This document shows, one piece after another, positions 47,932 through 58,387 of a stretch of 64,000 bases of DNA. This stretch comes from Pusillimonas sp. T2 (lineage in GTDB: Bacteria; Pseudomonadota; Gammaproteobacteria; Burkholderiales; Burkholderiaceae_B): positions 1 to 64,000 of the forward strand of contig NZ_NIQA01000004.1 of assembly GCF_002236805.1 (NCBI RefSeq). Reading direction: 5' to 3'. The position numbers and the translations under genes are program-made. Positions within the stretch are counted from its first letter, which is position 1; each line of letters opens with the position of its first letter. Below the pieces are notes generated by a model. The model was given only the letters and a program-made list of their open reading frames with translations. It was not told the origin of the DNA and did no database searches.

Positions 47932-50069
47932 TGGGCTAACCTTGAAATGTCGGCAACCTGGTTCATCAATCGTCCTAATTGCCCGAGCAGGGCCAGTCGA
48001 TTGTTACGTATTTCGAGGTCTTCGGCCATGACCATGACATCGTTGAAGAACTGATCGACGGCGTTGCGGGTGTGCGAGAGTGTTGCCAGTGAACCCGCAA
48101 AATCGCCGTCGGCAAACTGCCGGCGGGCTTCGGGTTCTACCTGCGCGATTTGCGCAGCAAGCGCCTGCTCAGCCGGTTCTGCGAGCTTGCCCGTGTCGAC
48201 GCTATCTGGCACGTGGTCGGCTTTTTTCAGCAGGTTGGTGATGCGCTTGTTGGCAGCGGCAAGACTTTGCGCTTCGGGCATTTGTGCAAAGCTGGAACAC
48301 GCTGCGACGCGTGCCTGAACTTCGTGCAGGGGCGGCTCGAGGCTTAACACCGCATCGACCACATTGCGGTCGTGGTCGGCGCCGAGCTGGTTGCGATATC
48401 GCTCGTAGATGAAGCTGGTGACGTCGTCTACGGTACTGGCGGCCAGCCCGAACTGGCTGAAAGTTTCGGCAGTTTTGTCGAGCAGGCTGCGCAGGGCCAA
48501 TGTCCCTGTCTTACCTGGGCCGATATAGTCGCCTGCGGCAAGTTGCTCGAAGGCGCTGATCAGGCCCAGTGCAGCGCGACGCAAGCCATAGGGGTCGCGT
48601 TCGCCGCTGGGCACAAGGCCTATACCCCAAATGCCCACAAGCGTTTCGGCGCGTTCAGCGATGAATAGAATGGCACTGGTCAGGCTGCTGGCGTTGACGG
48701 GTTCGTCGAGGCGAATGCGGTATTGTTCGCCAATGGCAGTGACGACGTCGGCGGGCTCGTTATCGCCTTGGGCGTAGTAGGCGCCCATAATGCCTTGCAG
48801 TTCGGGGAACTCGCCGACCATATTTGAGTTCAGGTCGGCCTTGGCCAATAGTGCGGCACGGTCGGCATGTTGTTCGTTGCCGCCCAGTTGTGCTGCAACA
48901 TAGCGGGCTATGGCGCGAACCCGTTCGATGCGGTCGCGTTGCGAACCCAGCTTGTTGTGATAGACACGGTTGGCCAGCGACTCGACGCGGCTTTCGAGCG
49001 TGCTTTTGCGATCGGTATCGAAGAAGAACTGGGCGTCGGCCAGGCGAGGGCGCACGACGCGTTCGTTACCTTCAATAATGTGGCGCGGGTCGGCCACCTG
49101 CATGTTGCTGACGATCAGGAACCGGTGCGTGAGTTTGCCGGTGGTGGGTTCGAACAGCGGAAAGTACTTTTGGTTCAGGCGCATCGTCAGGATCAGGCAT
49201 TCGGACGGTACGGCCAGAAATTTAGGGTCGAATTGACCGGCATAAACGGTGGGGTGTTCGACCAGCGCGGTGACTTCGTCGAGCAGCGCATCGACCTCGG
49301 GGCCTTGCCCGATAGTGCCGCCCAGCGCGGCGGCCTGTGCGGCCAGCTGTTGGGTAATGGCGGAGCGACGATCATCGAAGCTGGCAATGACTTTGCCTTC
49401 GTCAGCCAGTTGCGCCACATAGGTGTCTGGCGACGTGATGGACAACGTTGCTTTGCCCATGAAACGATGACCATTGCTGACGCGATCGGCATTGAGCCCC
49501 AGCGTGGCAATGGGCACGACGTTGGCGCCATGTAGGGCCACCAGATGATGGGCCGGGCGCACAAACTTGACGCTGGTTTTGCCGTCGTCTAGCTGATAGC
49601 GCATGACCTTGGGTATCGGCAAGCCGGCAATGGCGGCCTCGAGGGCCTCTTGCAGTGACTCGGGCAGCGAGGCGCCTGGCGCAGTGCCTTTGGCATAAAG
49701 GTAGTCTTGCTTGCCGTCAGACTCACTGATCAGATCAGCCGGTTGCAAGTGACCCAGCCCTTTACTTTCGAGCTTCTTAACCAATGCGGGGGTCGCCTGA
49801 CCGTCGGGCGTGAGCCCGACTTTGGCGGGCATGAGCTTTTCGGTAAAGGCTTGTTCGGGAGCCTGGTCGAGGACGTGGCTGAGGTGCACGGCCAGACGGC
49901 GAGGCGTGGCGTAATCGATAACCTTGCACTCGGCCGACAGTAGCTGCTTTTTAGCCAGCACGCTGCTAATGCCCTCGGCAAAGGCTTTGCCCAGTTTGTT
50001 CAGTGCTTTTGGGGGCAGCTCTTCGGTGACCAGTTCGACAAGAAGAGGGTGTACTTGGGCTGTGGTCAT
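47928..50069 (-). CDS. glyS: Glycyl-tRNA synthetase beta subunit
   Basis: This is the large subunit of the bacterial alpha2beta2 enzyme. It has 713 residues, starting with [15 protein letters not shown], and includes [33 protein letters not shown] (about 275-302), the HD-domain-like centre [14 protein letters not shown] and [14 protein letters not shown]. It contributes tRNA recognition and editing-like folds. It is translationally coupled to glyQ upstream and gmhB downstream by ATGA overlaps. Confidence 0.97.
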   Translation of the reverse strand: MTTAQVHPLLVELVTEELPPKALNKLGKAFAEGISSVLAKKQLLSAECKVIDYATPRRLAVHLSHVLDQAPEQAFTEKLMPAKVGLTPDGQATPALVKKLESKGLGHLQPADLISESDGKQDYLYAKGTAPGASLPESLQEALEAAIAGLPIPKVMRYQLDDGKTSVKFVRPAHHLVALHGANVVPIATLGLNADRVSNGHRFMGKATLSITSPDTYVAQLADEGKVIASFDDRRSAITQQLAAQAAALGGTIGQGPEVDALLDEVTALVEHPTVYAGQFDPKFLAVPSECLILTMRLNQKYFPLFEPTTGKLTHRFLIVSNMQVADPRHIIEGNERVVRPRLADAQFFFDTDRKSTLESRVESLANRVYHNKLGSQRDRIERVRAIARYVAAQLGGNEQHADRAALLAKADLNSNMVGEFPELQGIMGAYYAQGDNEPADVVTAIGEQYRIRLDEPVNASSLTSAILFIAERAETLVGIWGIGLVPSGERDPYGLRRAALGLISAFEQLAAGDYIGPGKTGTLALRSLLDKTAETFSQFGLAASTVDDVTSFIYERYRNQLGADHDRNVVDAVLSLEPPLHEVQARVAACSSFAQMPEAQSLAAANKRITNLLKKADHVPDSVDTGKLAEPAEQALAAQIAQVEPEARRQFADGDFAGSLATLSHTRNAVDQFFNDVMVMAEDLEIRNNRLALLGQLGRLMNQVADISRLAQ

Positions 50070-50971
50070 TGCGCAGCCTCTGTGGTTTGATCAAGCATGG
50101 GGAAACCGAGTTTTTCGCGTGAATCGTAGTAGGCCTGTGCGACAGCGCGCGACAGATTGCGGATGCGGCCGATATAGGCGGCCCGTTCGGTAACGCTGAT
50201 GGCACCGCGTGCATCAAGCATATTGAAAGTGTGCGCCGCTTTCAGGGCGGATTCGTAGGCCGGCAGGGCCAGCGGAACCTGAATGAGCTTTGTCGCCTCA
50301 GCTTCGTAGTCGTTGAAGTGCGCAAACAACATGTCGGTCGAGGCGTGCTCGAAGTTGTAAGTGGATTGCTCGACTTCGTTCTGATGGAATACGTCGCGGT
50401 AAAGCACTTTGCGGCCGTCCGCAGTTTGTGTCCAGACCAGATCGTAGACGCTTTCTACGCCTTGCAGGTACATGGCCAGACGCTCAAGCCCGTAGGTGAT
50501 TTCGCCCGTCGTCGGTGTGCAATCGAGGCCCCCTACTTGCTGGAAGTAGGTGAACTGAGTGACTTCCATGCCATTGAGCCAGACTTCCCAACCTAGACCC
50601 CAGGCGCCCAGCGTGGGGTTCTCCCAGTCGTCTTCAACGAAACGGATGTCGTGCTCGTTGGGATCGATACCTAGCGCTTTGAGCGAGTTGATGTAGAGAT
50701 CGAGAATGTTTGACGGGGCGGGCTTAAGCACAACCTGATACTGGTAGTAGTGCTGCAGGCGATTGGGGTTTTCGCCATAACGGCCGTCTTTGGGGCGGCG
50801 CGAAGGCTGTACGTAAGCCGCACGCCAGGGCTCGGGCCCGATAGCCCGCAAAAATGTGGCGGTATGTGAAGTGCCGGCACCAACTTCCATGTCGTAGGGC
50901 TGCAGCAGGGCGCAGCCTTGTTGGTCCCAGTAGTTCTGGAGCGTCAGGATAATTTGCTGAAACGTGAGCAT
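50066..50971 (-). CDS. glyQ: Glycyl-tRNA synthetase alpha subunit
   Basis: GlyQ carries the class II catalytic core for glycine activation. With ATG 50971 it has 301 residues, close to E. coli GlyQ (303). It begins [20 protein letters not shown] and contains [42 protein letters not shown] and [13 protein letters not shown]. An in-frame TTG at 51013 would add 14 residues without homology. First gene of a seven-gene minus-strand operon, divergent from the crotonase gene. Confidence 0.97.
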   Translation of the reverse strand: MLTFQQIILTLQNYWDQQGCALLQPYDMEVGAGTSHTATFLRAIGPEPWRAAYVQPSRRPKDGRYGENPNRLQHYYQYQVVLKPAPSNILDLYINSLKALGIDPNEHDIRFVEDDWENPTLGAWGLGWEVWLNGMEVTQFTYFQQVGGLDCTPTTGEITYGLERLAMYLQGVESVYDLVWTQTADGRKVLYRDVFHQNEVEQSTYNFEHASTDMLFAHFNDYEAEATKLIQVPLALPAYESALKAAHTFNMLDARGAISVTERAAYIGRIRNLSRAVAQAYYDSREKLGFPMLDQTTEAAQ

Positions 50972-51208
50972 GTGTGAGAGCCAAAAGCGCGAGAAATCCG
51001 CAAAAGGGTTCAATTTTAGCGTGCTTCGAAGAAGCGTCGTTCGCCCGGTTGGGCTTTGTGTCCATTTTCAACCCGCAGAACGGGGATTTGACCTTTCGGA
51101 TGGGCAGTTTAGGCGCCATTCGATTTTTGGTTGAAGCCTGAAAGGTCGTATGATATTGAGTTATCGATTGTTTTCAATAGTGCGTTTTTTGCGCAGGAGC
51201 TTTTGTAC

Positions 51209-51976
51209 ATGACAGATCTGGTTAAAACCGAAGTGGTCGGCCGTGTAATGGTCATTACCATTAACCGCCCCGAGGCCCGTAACGCCATCAACTTTGAAAC
51301 CGCACACGAAATGGCCAAGGCCTTTGATGCGCTTGATGCCGATGACAATGTCGTGATTGGTATTCTGACAGGTGCGGGTGGTTCGTTTTCGTCGGGGATG
51401 GATCTGAAAGCTTTTGCCAAAACCGGCCAGCGCCCGCTGGTGCCCGGCCGTGGCCTGGGTGGTCTGTGCGAAAAAAGCCCCAAAAAACCACTGATTGCCG
51501 CCGTCGAGGGTTACGCCCTGGCAGGTGGCTGCGAGCTGGCTTTAGCTTGCGACATGATTGTTGCAGCCAACAACGTTAAATTTGGTTTGCCTGAAACCAA
51601 ACGTGGTTTGGTGCCCAGCTCGGGTGGTATGTTGCGTTTGCCCAAGCGCATCCCGTATCACATTGCCATGGAATACATCTTGACCGGCGAAATGCTGCCC
51701 GCCGATCGCGCCTACCATTTTGGTATGGTGAACCGTCTGGTTGAGCCGGGTAAAGCCATTGAAGGCGCCCTGGAACTGGCCACCATTATTGGTGAAAACG
51801 GCCCCCTGGCTGTCCAGATGGCCAAGCGCATCGTGCTCGAGTCCCAAGATTGGCGTCAGTCCGATATGTTCGACCTGCAGCGCCCGCGTGTTCAGCCTAT
51901 TTTTGAATCGGCCGACGCCAAAGAAGGCGCGACCGCTTTTGCCGAGAAGCGCAAGCCTGTCTGGCAAGGCAAATAA
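51209..51976 (+). CDS. Enoyl-CoA hydratase/isomerase (crotonase) family protein
   Basis: The product is 255 residues with a crotonase fold. The oxyanion-hole segments are GGSFSSGMDLKAFA (about 60-73) and EGYALAGGCELALACDM (about 103-119). Both catalytic glutamates of true enoyl-CoA hydratases are present, in GGCE and in LPETKRG (about 134). It is therefore likely an active hydratase of fatty-acid or amino-acid degradation, but the acyl substrate is unknown. ATG 51209 is chosen over 51131 because of the GGAG site upstream and homology starting with ITINRPEARNAIN. Confidence 0.9.
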   Translation: MTDLVKTEVVGRVMVITINRPEARNAINFETAHEMAKAFDALDADDNVVIGILTGAGGSFSSGMDLKAFAKTGQRPLVPGRGLGGLCEKSPKKPLIAAVEGYALAGGCELALACDMIVAANNVKFGLPETKRGLVPSSGGMLRLPKRIPYHIAMEYILTGEMLPADRAYHFGMVNRLVEPGKAIEGALELATIIGENGPLAVQMAKRIVLESQDWRQSDMFDLQRPRVQPIFESADAKEGATAFAEKRKPVWQGK

Positions 51977-52057
51977 TTATCGGGTTGGGTGGCTCTGGCC
52001 TTGTTGGCGTCACCCGGCTCGACACGTTTTCACACTTACCACGTACCGTAACCTGCC

Positions 52058-53581
52058 ATGACTACTCTTATTAAAGAAGACGATCTGATCCAGTCGATTG
52101 CCGACGCAGTCCAGTTCATCAGCTACTACCACCCCGCCGATTACATTCAGCATCTGGCCCGTGCCTACGAGCGTGAGCAAAGCCCCGCTGCCAAAGACGC
52201 CATTGCGCAAATTCTGACGAACTCGCGCATGTGTGCCGAAGGGCATCGGCCCATTTGCCAGGACACGGGCATTGTCAATGTCTTCCTGAAAATCGGCATG
52301 AACGTGCGCATCGATTCGCAGCGCTCCATGCAAGAGCTTTGTGACGAAGGCGTGCGCCGGGGCTATCTGAACCCTGACAACCCGTTGCGGGCATCGGTGT
52401 TGTCCGACCCGTTGTTCACGCGCAAGAACACGCGCGACAATACGCCCTGTATTGTGGGCGTCGAGCTGGTGGCCGGCGATACCGTCGATGTGCAGGTTGC
52501 GGCCAAAGGCGGCGGTTCCGAAAACAAATCCAAATTTGTCATGCTTAACCCCAGCGACTCTCTGGTCGACTGGGTACTTAAAACAGTGCCTACCATGGGT
52601 GCTGGCTGGTGTCCGCCGGGCATGCTGGGTATTGGCGTCGGTGGTACGGCCGAAAAAGCCATGCTGATGGCCAAGCAGGCGCTGATGGAAGACATCGATA
52701 TGTACGAGTTGTTGGCCCGCGGCCCGCAGAACAAGCTCGAAGAGCTGCGTATCGAGCTGTACGAAAAGGTCAACGCGCTGGGGATCGGCGCTCAGGGCCT
52801 GGGTGGTTTGACTACTGTGCTTGACGTCAAGATCAATACGTTCCCCACCCATGCAGCGTCTAAACCCGTGGCCATGATCCCCAATTGTGCTGCAACGCGT
52901 CACGTGCATTTCGTGCTCGACGGCTCGGGGCCTGCTGCGCTTACACCGCCAGCCTTGTCCGATTGGCCCGATGTGAACTGGGCGCCCGACTACAACAAAT
53001 CGACCCAGGTCGACTTGAACACGCTGACCAAAGAACAGGTCGCCAGCTGGAAGCCCGGTCAAACGCTCTTGCTCTCGGGCAAGATGTTGACTGGTCGTGA
53101 CGCTGCTCATAAGCGCATTCAAGAAATGCTGGAGCGTGGTGAGTCGTTGCCGGTCGAGTTCAAGAACCGTGTGATTTACTACGTTGGCCCTGTCGATCCG
53201 GTTCGCGACGAAGTCGTCGGCCCGGCTGGTCCGACCACAGCTACGCGCATGGACAAATTCACCGATATGATGCTGGAAAAAACCGGCCTGATCGCCATGA
53301 TCGGCAAGGCCGAGCGTGGTCCGGTGGCTATCGAATCAATTCGTAATCATCAGTCGGCTTATCTGATGGCGGTAGGTGGTTCTGCTTACTTGGTCTCTAA
53401 AGCCATTCGTGGCGCCAAGGTTGTCGGTTTCGAAGACCTGGGCATGGAAGCCATTTACGAGTTCGATGTAAAAGACATGCCGGTTACTGTAGCGGTAGAT
53501 TCAACGGGTACATCGGTGCACCAGACCGGGCCTAAAGAGTGGCAGGCGCGCATCGCCGATATCGCCATTCAACCGGTTTAA
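52058..53581 (+). CDS. Fumarate hydratase, class I ([4Fe-4S])
   Basis: The product is 507 residues, single chain, with the alpha domain first and the beta domain last. It interconverts fumarate and malate in the TCA cycle. Likely cluster cysteines are in RPICQDTG (about 66-73), PTMGAGWCPPGMLGIGVGG and MIPNCAATRH (about 272-281). The beta-domain signature LLLSGKMLTGRDAAHKR and YYVGPVD follow. Loss of activity under oxidative stress is typical for the class. Monocistronic. Confidence 0.95.
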   Translation: MTTLIKEDDLIQSIADAVQFISYYHPADYIQHLARAYEREQSPAAKDAIAQILTNSRMCAEGHRPICQDTGIVNVFLKIGMNVRIDSQRSMQELCDEGVRRGYLNPDNPLRASVLSDPLFTRKNTRDNTPCIVGVELVAGDTVDVQVAAKGGGSENKSKFVMLNPSDSLVDWVLKTVPTMGAGWCPPGMLGIGVGGTAEKAMLMAKQALMEDIDMYELLARGPQNKLEELRIELYEKVNALGIGAQGLGGLTTVLDVKINTFPTHAASKPVAMIPNCAATRHVHFVLDGSGPAALTPPALSDWPDVNWAPDYNKSTQVDLNTLTKEQVASWKPGQTLLLSGKMLTGRDAAHKRIQEMLERGESLPVEFKNRVIYYVGPVDPVRDEVVGPAGPTTATRMDKFTDMMLEKTGLIAMIGKAERGPVAIESIRNHQSAYLMAVGGSAYLVSKAIRGAKVVGFEDLGMEAIYEFDVKDMPVTVAVDSTGTSVHQTGPKEWQARIADIAIQPV

Positions 53582-53595
53582 CGGTTGCCAGCGGC

Positions 53596-53628
53596 CAGAT
53601 CAGGGCAGTGGTTCAATGCCCTGATCTG
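53596..53628. terminator. Hairpin shared by convergent fumarase and folK genes
   Basis: A perfect 12-base stem (53596-53607 with 53617-53628) encloses a 9-base loop. It starts 15 bases after the fumarase stop and includes the folK stop and its last codons. No T-run. It is a likely bidirectional transcription end or RNA-stabilising structure. Confidence 0.6.
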
Positions 53629-54091
53629 CGCACTTGGCCAGTAGTGTGTCTATCGAACCTTGCGTCAGCATCAAGTCTGGCGCAAGGTTTTTTAATGGCC
53701 GCAATACAAAGGCGCGCTCGTGCATGCGCGGGTGCGGCAGGGTCAGCGTCGGGTCGTTCAGCGTGACATCGTCATACAACAGCAAGTCGAGGTCGAGCGT
53801 GCGCGGGGCATTGCGCCAAGGGCGTTCGCGGCCGAAATCGTGTTCGATTTTTTGCAAGGCAGTTAACAGGTCGTGCGGCAACAGCACGGTTTGCAACTGA
53901 ATGACGGCGTTGATGTAATCCGGGCCGGATGAGTCGACAGGGGCGGTTCGATAGAAGGGCGATGACTCGACAGCGCGAACGCCGGAGAGCCCGACAAGGG
54001 CCTCGCGAGCCAGCGTGAGTGTGGATACGGCATTACCCAGATTGGCGCCCAGGCCAATATAAGCCGTTGCCCAGTGCGTTGCGGTCATCAT
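53600..54091 (-). CDS. folK: 6-hydroxymethyl-7,8-dihydropterin pyrophosphokinase
   Basis: HPPK transfers pyrophosphate to the pterin in folate synthesis. The product is 163 residues with AYIGLGANLGNAVSTL at the N-terminus, then SPFYRTAPVDSSGPDYINAV, the signature RPWRNAPRTLDLDLLLYDD (about 94-112) and HPRMHERAFVLRPL. It follows pcnB by 61 bases, the usual pcnB-folK pair. The 3' end is part of a hairpin shared with fumarase. Confidence 0.96.
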   Translation of the reverse strand: MMTATHWATAYIGLGANLGNAVSTLTLAREALVGLSGVRAVESSPFYRTAPVDSSGPDYINAVIQLQTVLLPHDLLTALQKIEHDFGRERPWRNAPRTLDLDLLLYDDVTLNDPTLTLPHPRMHERAFVLRPLKNLAPDLMLTQGSIDTLLAKCADQGIEPLP

Positions 54092-54152
54092 GTTGTACCG
54101 AGGGTGATAGCTCTGGTCGACCTAAGAAAATCAAGAAAGGCCGACCGGTGGC

Positions 54153-55514
54153 TTAATGTACTTTGGCCGCTGCGCCGGCAGGGTTGCGTCGTGGACGTCG
54201 ACGGCGCCGCGACCGGCTTGCTGCACCGCCTTCGTTGCGGTTGCGCACTTGGTATTGCTCAATCAGTTCACCGCGGTCTTCGGGGTCGGCATTAGCCAGA
54301 TCCATCCACCACTGGGCCTGAACGCTGTCAACTTCGTGCGATGCAGCCCGTAACTGCAGGAAGTCGACTGCTGCGCGAAAGCGAGGGTGTTCGATCATGC
54401 GCCAGATGGCTTTGGGCGTGGCTCGCTCGAAGCGTGGCTGCATGAACCAGATCTCGCGCATGTCGCCCTGGAAGCGCTTTTGGATGGCCATACGCCCCGA
54501 TTGTTCGTCGACAACGAGGTCGGCGGCCGTAACTAAAGCCTGCATGGGTGGCTCGCCGTCGAAAACTCCTTGTTTCCAGCGTTTGTCGACCATGCGCCAA
54601 AGCAGGGCTGCAAACAGAAAACCCGGGCTGATGGTTTTGCCGGCGCGCACGCGCACGTCAGTGCGTTCGAGGGCCAGTTCGAGAAACTTGCGGTCGTCGG
54701 CGTCGTTGAGCAGCGTGTCGATGAACGGGAGCAGGTGACGATGTAGGCCAAGTGCGCGTAGCTGCTGCAGGCAATCCATGGCGTGGCCGCAGGTCAGCAG
54801 TTTGATGAGCTCATCGAAAAGTCGTGAGGCGGGCACGTTTTCGATGAGGTGGGCCATGGACTTAATAGGGGCCAAAGATGCCGGGTCGATATTGGCGTTG
54901 AGTTTTGAGGCAAAACGTACGGCCCGCAGCATGCGCACCGGGTCTTCCCGATAGCGGGTTTCGGGGTCGCCGATCATGCGCACAACTTTCTTTTTCAGGT
55001 CGGCTACACCGTGGTGGTAGTCGATGACCTCTTCGGTAAGCGGGTTGTAATACAGAGCGTTAAGGGTGAAGTCGCGGCGCGCTGCATCTTCGGCGTTGGT
55101 GCCGAATTGATTGTCGCGCAAAATGCGCCCGTGCTCGTCGGTTTCTTGATCTTCAGAGGCAGGCGCCCGGAAGGTGGAGGTTTCGATGATCTCGGGGCCG
55201 AACACGACGTGAACCAGCTGGAACCGTTTGCCGATGATACGTGCGCGCCTGAAAAGCGCCCGGATCTGGTTTGGCGTTGCATTGGTGGCTACGTCGAAGT
55301 CTTTGGGTTCAAGACCAACAATCAGGTCGCGTACTGCGCCGCCCACAATGTAGGCATCGTATCCGGCCTGGTTTAGTACTTCGCAAACCTTGATGGCATG
55401 ACGTGAAACGTTGCGCCGGTCAATGCCGTGCTTTTCGGGTTTCAGGCGTTCGGGGCCACGGGCCGGCGATGAAAAGAGTCGGCCGACAAAGTTTTTTATT
55501 GTTTCGGTAAGCAT
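54153..55514 (-). CDS. pcnB: Poly(A) polymerase I
   Basis: PcnB adds 3' poly(A) tails that mark RNA for decay. The product is 453 residues. The class II nucleotidyltransferase site is GGAVRDLIVGLEPKDFDVATNATP (about 58-81). RRARIIGKRFQLVHVVFG follows, with the RNA-binding and domain-IV segments after it. The C-terminus is strongly basic (RSRRRRRPRRNPAG), as in E. coli PcnB. It is distinguished from CCA-adding enzyme by this tail and the folK neighbour. It lies 82 bases downstream of hda. Confidence 0.95.
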   Translation of the reverse strand: MLTETIKNFVGRLFSSPARGPERLKPEKHGIDRRNVSRHAIKVCEVLNQAGYDAYIVGGAVRDLIVGLEPKDFDVATNATPNQIRALFRRARIIGKRFQLVHVVFGPEIIETSTFRAPASEDQETDEHGRILRDNQFGTNAEDAARRDFTLNALYYNPLTEEVIDYHHGVADLKKKVVRMIGDPETRYREDPVRMLRAVRFASKLNANIDPASLAPIKSMAHLIENVPASRLFDELIKLLTCGHAMDCLQQLRALGLHRHLLPFIDTLLNDADDRKFLELALERTDVRVRAGKTISPGFLFAALLWRMVDKRWKQGVFDGEPPMQALVTAADLVVDEQSGRMAIQKRFQGDMREIWFMQPRFERATPKAIWRMIEHPRFRAAVDFLQLRAASHEVDSVQAQWWMDLANADPEDRGELIEQYQVRNRNEGGAASRSRRRRRPRRNPAGAAAKVH

Positions 55515-55596
55515 GGACGGTATTTTAGGGCTTTGCGCACGGCATGTCTGGAAATTTCATGTGGCGACCACGGTGTTGCCGGGCGCAGGGTGGTGA

Positions 55597-56301
55597 TCAG
55601 GGCGTGGCGAGTGCTGCAGTGTCTTCATGGGCCAGGAATTCGCGGAGTAGCGGTAGCGTGATAGCACGCTGCTTTGCCAGCGAATAGTGATCCAGCGCAT
55701 CAATCAGGTGACTTAGCCGGTTCATGTCGCGGGCGTAGTGGGTGAGAATCCAGTTGATGACTTCGGGCGACAAGTGCAGTCCGCGCTCGGATGCACGGGT
55801 CTGCAGGGCCTGGCCCCGCTCATCGTCTGAGAGCAGTTCGAGCCTGAAGACCAGGTCCCAGCCCAACCGTGTGCGCAGATCTTCGCGGACAGGCATATGC
55901 ATGGGGGCGCGATCGCCTGCCACCAGCAGGGCAAAGGCATGTGTACTGGATGCCGACTCGCGCCAACGATTGTAAAGGGCAAACAGGGCGGCCTGGGCCT
56001 CGTCGTCGTAGCGTTCGACCCCATCGACCGCAATGCGCCGGTAGTCGATGATATCTGCCTCGACCACGCTTTGGAGCAGCCTGTTGGCGTTATTGTGGTG
56101 AATGTAAAGGGCGTGATCGGCAAACCCCAGTGCCTGCAGCAAGTGACTGCGGCCGGCGCCGGGCGGCCCCCAAAGGTACACCGCCCGACCCGGCTCACAG
56201 CCCTGCAGGGCTGCAATAGCGGCCTGATTTTTACCCGGCACGTAGTTGTCCAGAGTAGGCACAGGTGCGGGCAGCAGGTTGAGGATCAGTTGTTGGGTCA
56301 T
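55597..56301 (-). CDS. hda: DnaA regulatory inactivator Hda
   Basis: Hda binds the sliding clamp and promotes hydrolysis of DnaA-ATP after initiation. The product is 234 residues. It starts with a clamp-binding-like QLILNL motif (residues 4-9), has an AAA+ Walker A GPPGAGRSHLLQAL (about 43-56, Arg in place of Lys as in E. coli Hda), and continues with the DnaA-like RTRLGWDLVFRLELLSDDER. The longer in-frame start at 56394 would overlap the purM start region. ATG 56301 matches the family. Confidence 0.92.
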   Translation of the reverse strand: MTQQLILNLLPAPVPTLDNYVPGKNQAAIAALQGCEPGRAVYLWGPPGAGRSHLLQALGFADHALYIHHNNANRLLQSVVEADIIDYRRIAVDGVERYDDEAQAALFALYNRWRESASSTHAFALLVAGDRAPMHMPVREDLRTRLGWDLVFRLELLSDDERGQALQTRASERGLHLSPEVINWILTHYARDMNRLSHLIDALDHYSLAKQRAITLPLLREFLAHEDTAALATP

Positions 56302-56379
56302 CGATGGCGGTAAAAAGCGTAAAATGCGCCTTGGTATTTTATTTAAGACGCAATTCTTGCACATCCCACGGCTTTTCTC

Positions 56380-57429
56380 ATGACAAACAATCAATCCACC
56401 TCTTTAACGTACCGCGATGCGGGTGTCGATATCGATGCAGGCGACGCGTTGGTCGATCGCATCAAGCCGCTGGCGGCCAAAACCATGCGTGCCGGCGTTA
56501 TGGCCGGGATTGGCGGGTTTGGTGCATTGTTCGAAGTGCCCAAAAACTACAAAGAGCCGGTTCTGGTGTCGGGTACCGACGGTGTGGGCACCAAGTTGCG
56601 TCTTGCCTTCGAATGGCAACGCCACGATACGGTCGGTATCGATCTGGTCGCCATGAGTGTTAACGATATTCTGGTGCAGGGTGCCGAGCCGCTGTTTTTC
56701 CTCGATTATTTTGCCTGCGGCAAGTTGTCGGTAGATACCGCCGCAGCCGTGGTCGGGGGTATTGCCAAAGGCTGCGAGCTGGCCAATTGCGCCCTTATCG
56801 GCGGCGAGACTGCCGAAATGCCCGGCATGTACCCTGATGGTGAATACGACCTGGCGGGGTTTGCTGTAGGCGCCGTCGAGAAATCGCTCATCATCGATGG
56901 CAAGTCCATTAAAGAGGGAGATGTCGTTCTGGGGCTGGCGTCCAGCGGCGCGCACTCCAATGGTTTTTCTTTGCTCCGTAAAATTATCGAAACCACCGGC
57001 GCCAAGCCGGAAGATGATCTGGGTGGTCGGCCTTTAGGCGATGTTGTTATGGCGCCCACGCGCATCTATGTGCGCTCGGTATTGGCGGCGCTAAAGGCGC
57101 ACGGTGCGGCAATCAAGGGGCTGGCACATATCACCGGGGGTGGTTTGCTCGACAACGTCCCGCGCATTTTGCAGCCTGGCCTGTCCGCCCGGTTGTATCG
57201 CGATGCCTGGGAAATGCCCGAACTGTTCAAGTGGATGCAAAAGGGCGGTAATGTAGCCGATACCGAAATGCACCGCGTGTTCAACTGCGGTATCGGTATG
57301 GTTATTGTTGTTCCTGCAGACCAGGCTGATGCGGTTGCCGCCACACTGGCGTCACACGGCGAAAACGTCAGCCGCTTGGGTGAAATCGTTGCCCAAACCG
57401 GCGATATGCCGCAAACCGTTGTTGTTTAA
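56380..57429 (+). CDS. purM: Phosphoribosylformylglycinamidine cyclo-ligase
   Basis: PurM closes the imidazole ring to give AIR in purine synthesis. The product is 349 residues with [22 protein letters not shown] at the N-terminus, [17 protein letters not shown] (about 62-78), [42 protein letters not shown] and [16 protein letters not shown]. It is divergent from hda and convergent with miaA, from whose stop it is separated by one base. Confidence 0.97.
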   Translation: MTNNQSTSLTYRDAGVDIDAGDALVDRIKPLAAKTMRAGVMAGIGGFGALFEVPKNYKEPVLVSGTDGVGTKLRLAFEWQRHDTVGIDLVAMSVNDILVQGAEPLFFLDYFACGKLSVDTAAAVVGGIAKGCELANCALIGGETAEMPGMYPDGEYDLAGFAVGAVEKSLIIDGKSIKEGDVVLGLASSGAHSNGFSLLRKIIETTGAKPEDDLGGRPLGDVVMAPTRIYVRSVLAALKAHGAAIKGLAHITGGGLLDNVPRILQPGLSARLYRDAWEMPELFKWMQKGGNVADTEMHRVFNCGIGMVIVVPADQADAVAATLASHGENVSRLGEIVAQTGDMPQTVVV

Positions 57430-57430
57430 T

Positions 57431-58387
57431 TCATCGACGGGCGTAAGGTGTTGACCATACGCCCGTCGCTGCATCCAGCACCTGGGCGACGACATCGGGT
57501 GCAAGGCAATCAATAATTTGACGGTCGGGTTGGGCGCGTAGCCACGTCAGTTGCCGTTTGGCCAGTTGGCGGGTTGCGGCAATGGCCTGTTCAATCGCCT
57601 GGGCTTTGCCAGTCTTGCCGTCCAGATAGTCCCAAAGCTGGCGATAGCCTACGCACCGTATCGACGGCAGGCCGGGGTGCAGGTCGCCCCGCGCATACAG
57701 TCGTTCAACTTCATCCATCAAGCCTTGCTCTAGCATGAGCTCGTAACGCAGCGCGATGCGTCGATGCAATGCGAGGCGGTCTGAGGGTTCGAGGCTTAGC
57801 GTGATGAAGTGTCGAGGCGTGCCGATAGGCTGAGATTTTTGTTGTTGCAGCAATACCGACATTGGCTGTCCGCTAAGACGCCAGATTTCCAGGGCCCGCT
57901 GAATGCGCTGGCTGTCGTTCGGCGCAAGTCGCGCTGCCGTAGCCGGGTCCACTTCGGCCAGGCGCGCATGTAGCGCTGGCCAGCCTAGCTGTTTTGCATC
58001 GGCTTCAAGCTCAGCCCTAACTGCCTGGTCGGCTTGGGGTAAGTCGTTCAGCCCCTCGCGCAGGGCTTTGTAGTACATCATGGTGCCGCCGCAAAGCAGC
58101 GGGATGCGGCCCCGGGCAAGAATCTGGTCAATAAGTGTGGTTGTGTCGGTGCAGAAATCGGCGGCTGAATAGTTTTCAGCCGGGTCGCGGATATTAAGCA
58201 GGTGTTGCGGTACCAGGGCTTGCTCGGCGGGTGTCGGCTTGGCGGTGCCGATGTCCATTTCCCGGTAAATAGTGGCCGAGTCGACGTTGATGATTTCGAT
58301 GGGCCAGCGTTTGGCCAGCGCCAGGGTCGATGCAGTTTTACCGGCAGCGGTGGGGCCGGCCAAGCACAATATAGGTAGGGGATTCAT
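57431..58387 (-). CDS. miaA: tRNA dimethylallyltransferase MiaA
   Basis: MiaA adds dimethylallyl to A37 of tRNAs that read UNN codons. The product is 318 residues with the P-loop [17 protein letters not shown] (about 7-23), then [19 protein letters not shown] (motif usually DSxQVY) and [22 protein letters not shown] 58387 overlaps the mutL stop (ATGA) and begins homology. A longer start at 58459 lies in mutL. The last codons form one arm of a hairpin shared with purM. Confidence 0.95.
   Translation of the reverse strand: MNPLPILCLAGPTAAGKTASTLALAKRWPIEIINVDSATIYREMDIGTAKPTPAEQALVPQHLLNIRDPAENYSAADFCTDTTTLIDQILARGRIPLLCGGTMMYYKALREGLNDLPQADQAVRAELEADAKQLGWPALHARLAEVDPATAARLAPNDSQRIQRALEIWRLSGQPMSVLLQQQKSQPIGTPRHFITLSLEPSDRLALHRRIALRYELMLEQGLMDEVERLYARGDLHPGLPSIRCVGYRQLWDYLDGKTGKAQAIEQAIAATRQLAKRQLTWLRAQPDRQIIDCLAPDVVAQVLDAATGVWSTPYARR
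57435..57468. terminator. Hairpin shared by convergent purM and miaA genes
   Basis: A perfect 11-base stem (57435-57445 with 57458-57468) encloses a 12-base loop, starting 5 bases after the purM stop. It lies wholly within the last codons of miaA. No T-run. Confidence 0.6.

Noticed and set aside
52010-53122. Open frame of 370 codons antisense to fumarase
   Set aside because: Shadow of a highly conserved gene. His/Arg/Val-rich composition and no domain.
54153-54240. Arg-rich end of pcnB as a frameshifted extension
   Set aside because: Basic C-terminal tails are normal for poly(A) polymerase I.
55934-56173. Hda Walker A with Arg in place of Lys as a defect
   Set aside because: E. coli Hda also has GAGRS here, so it is the family norm.
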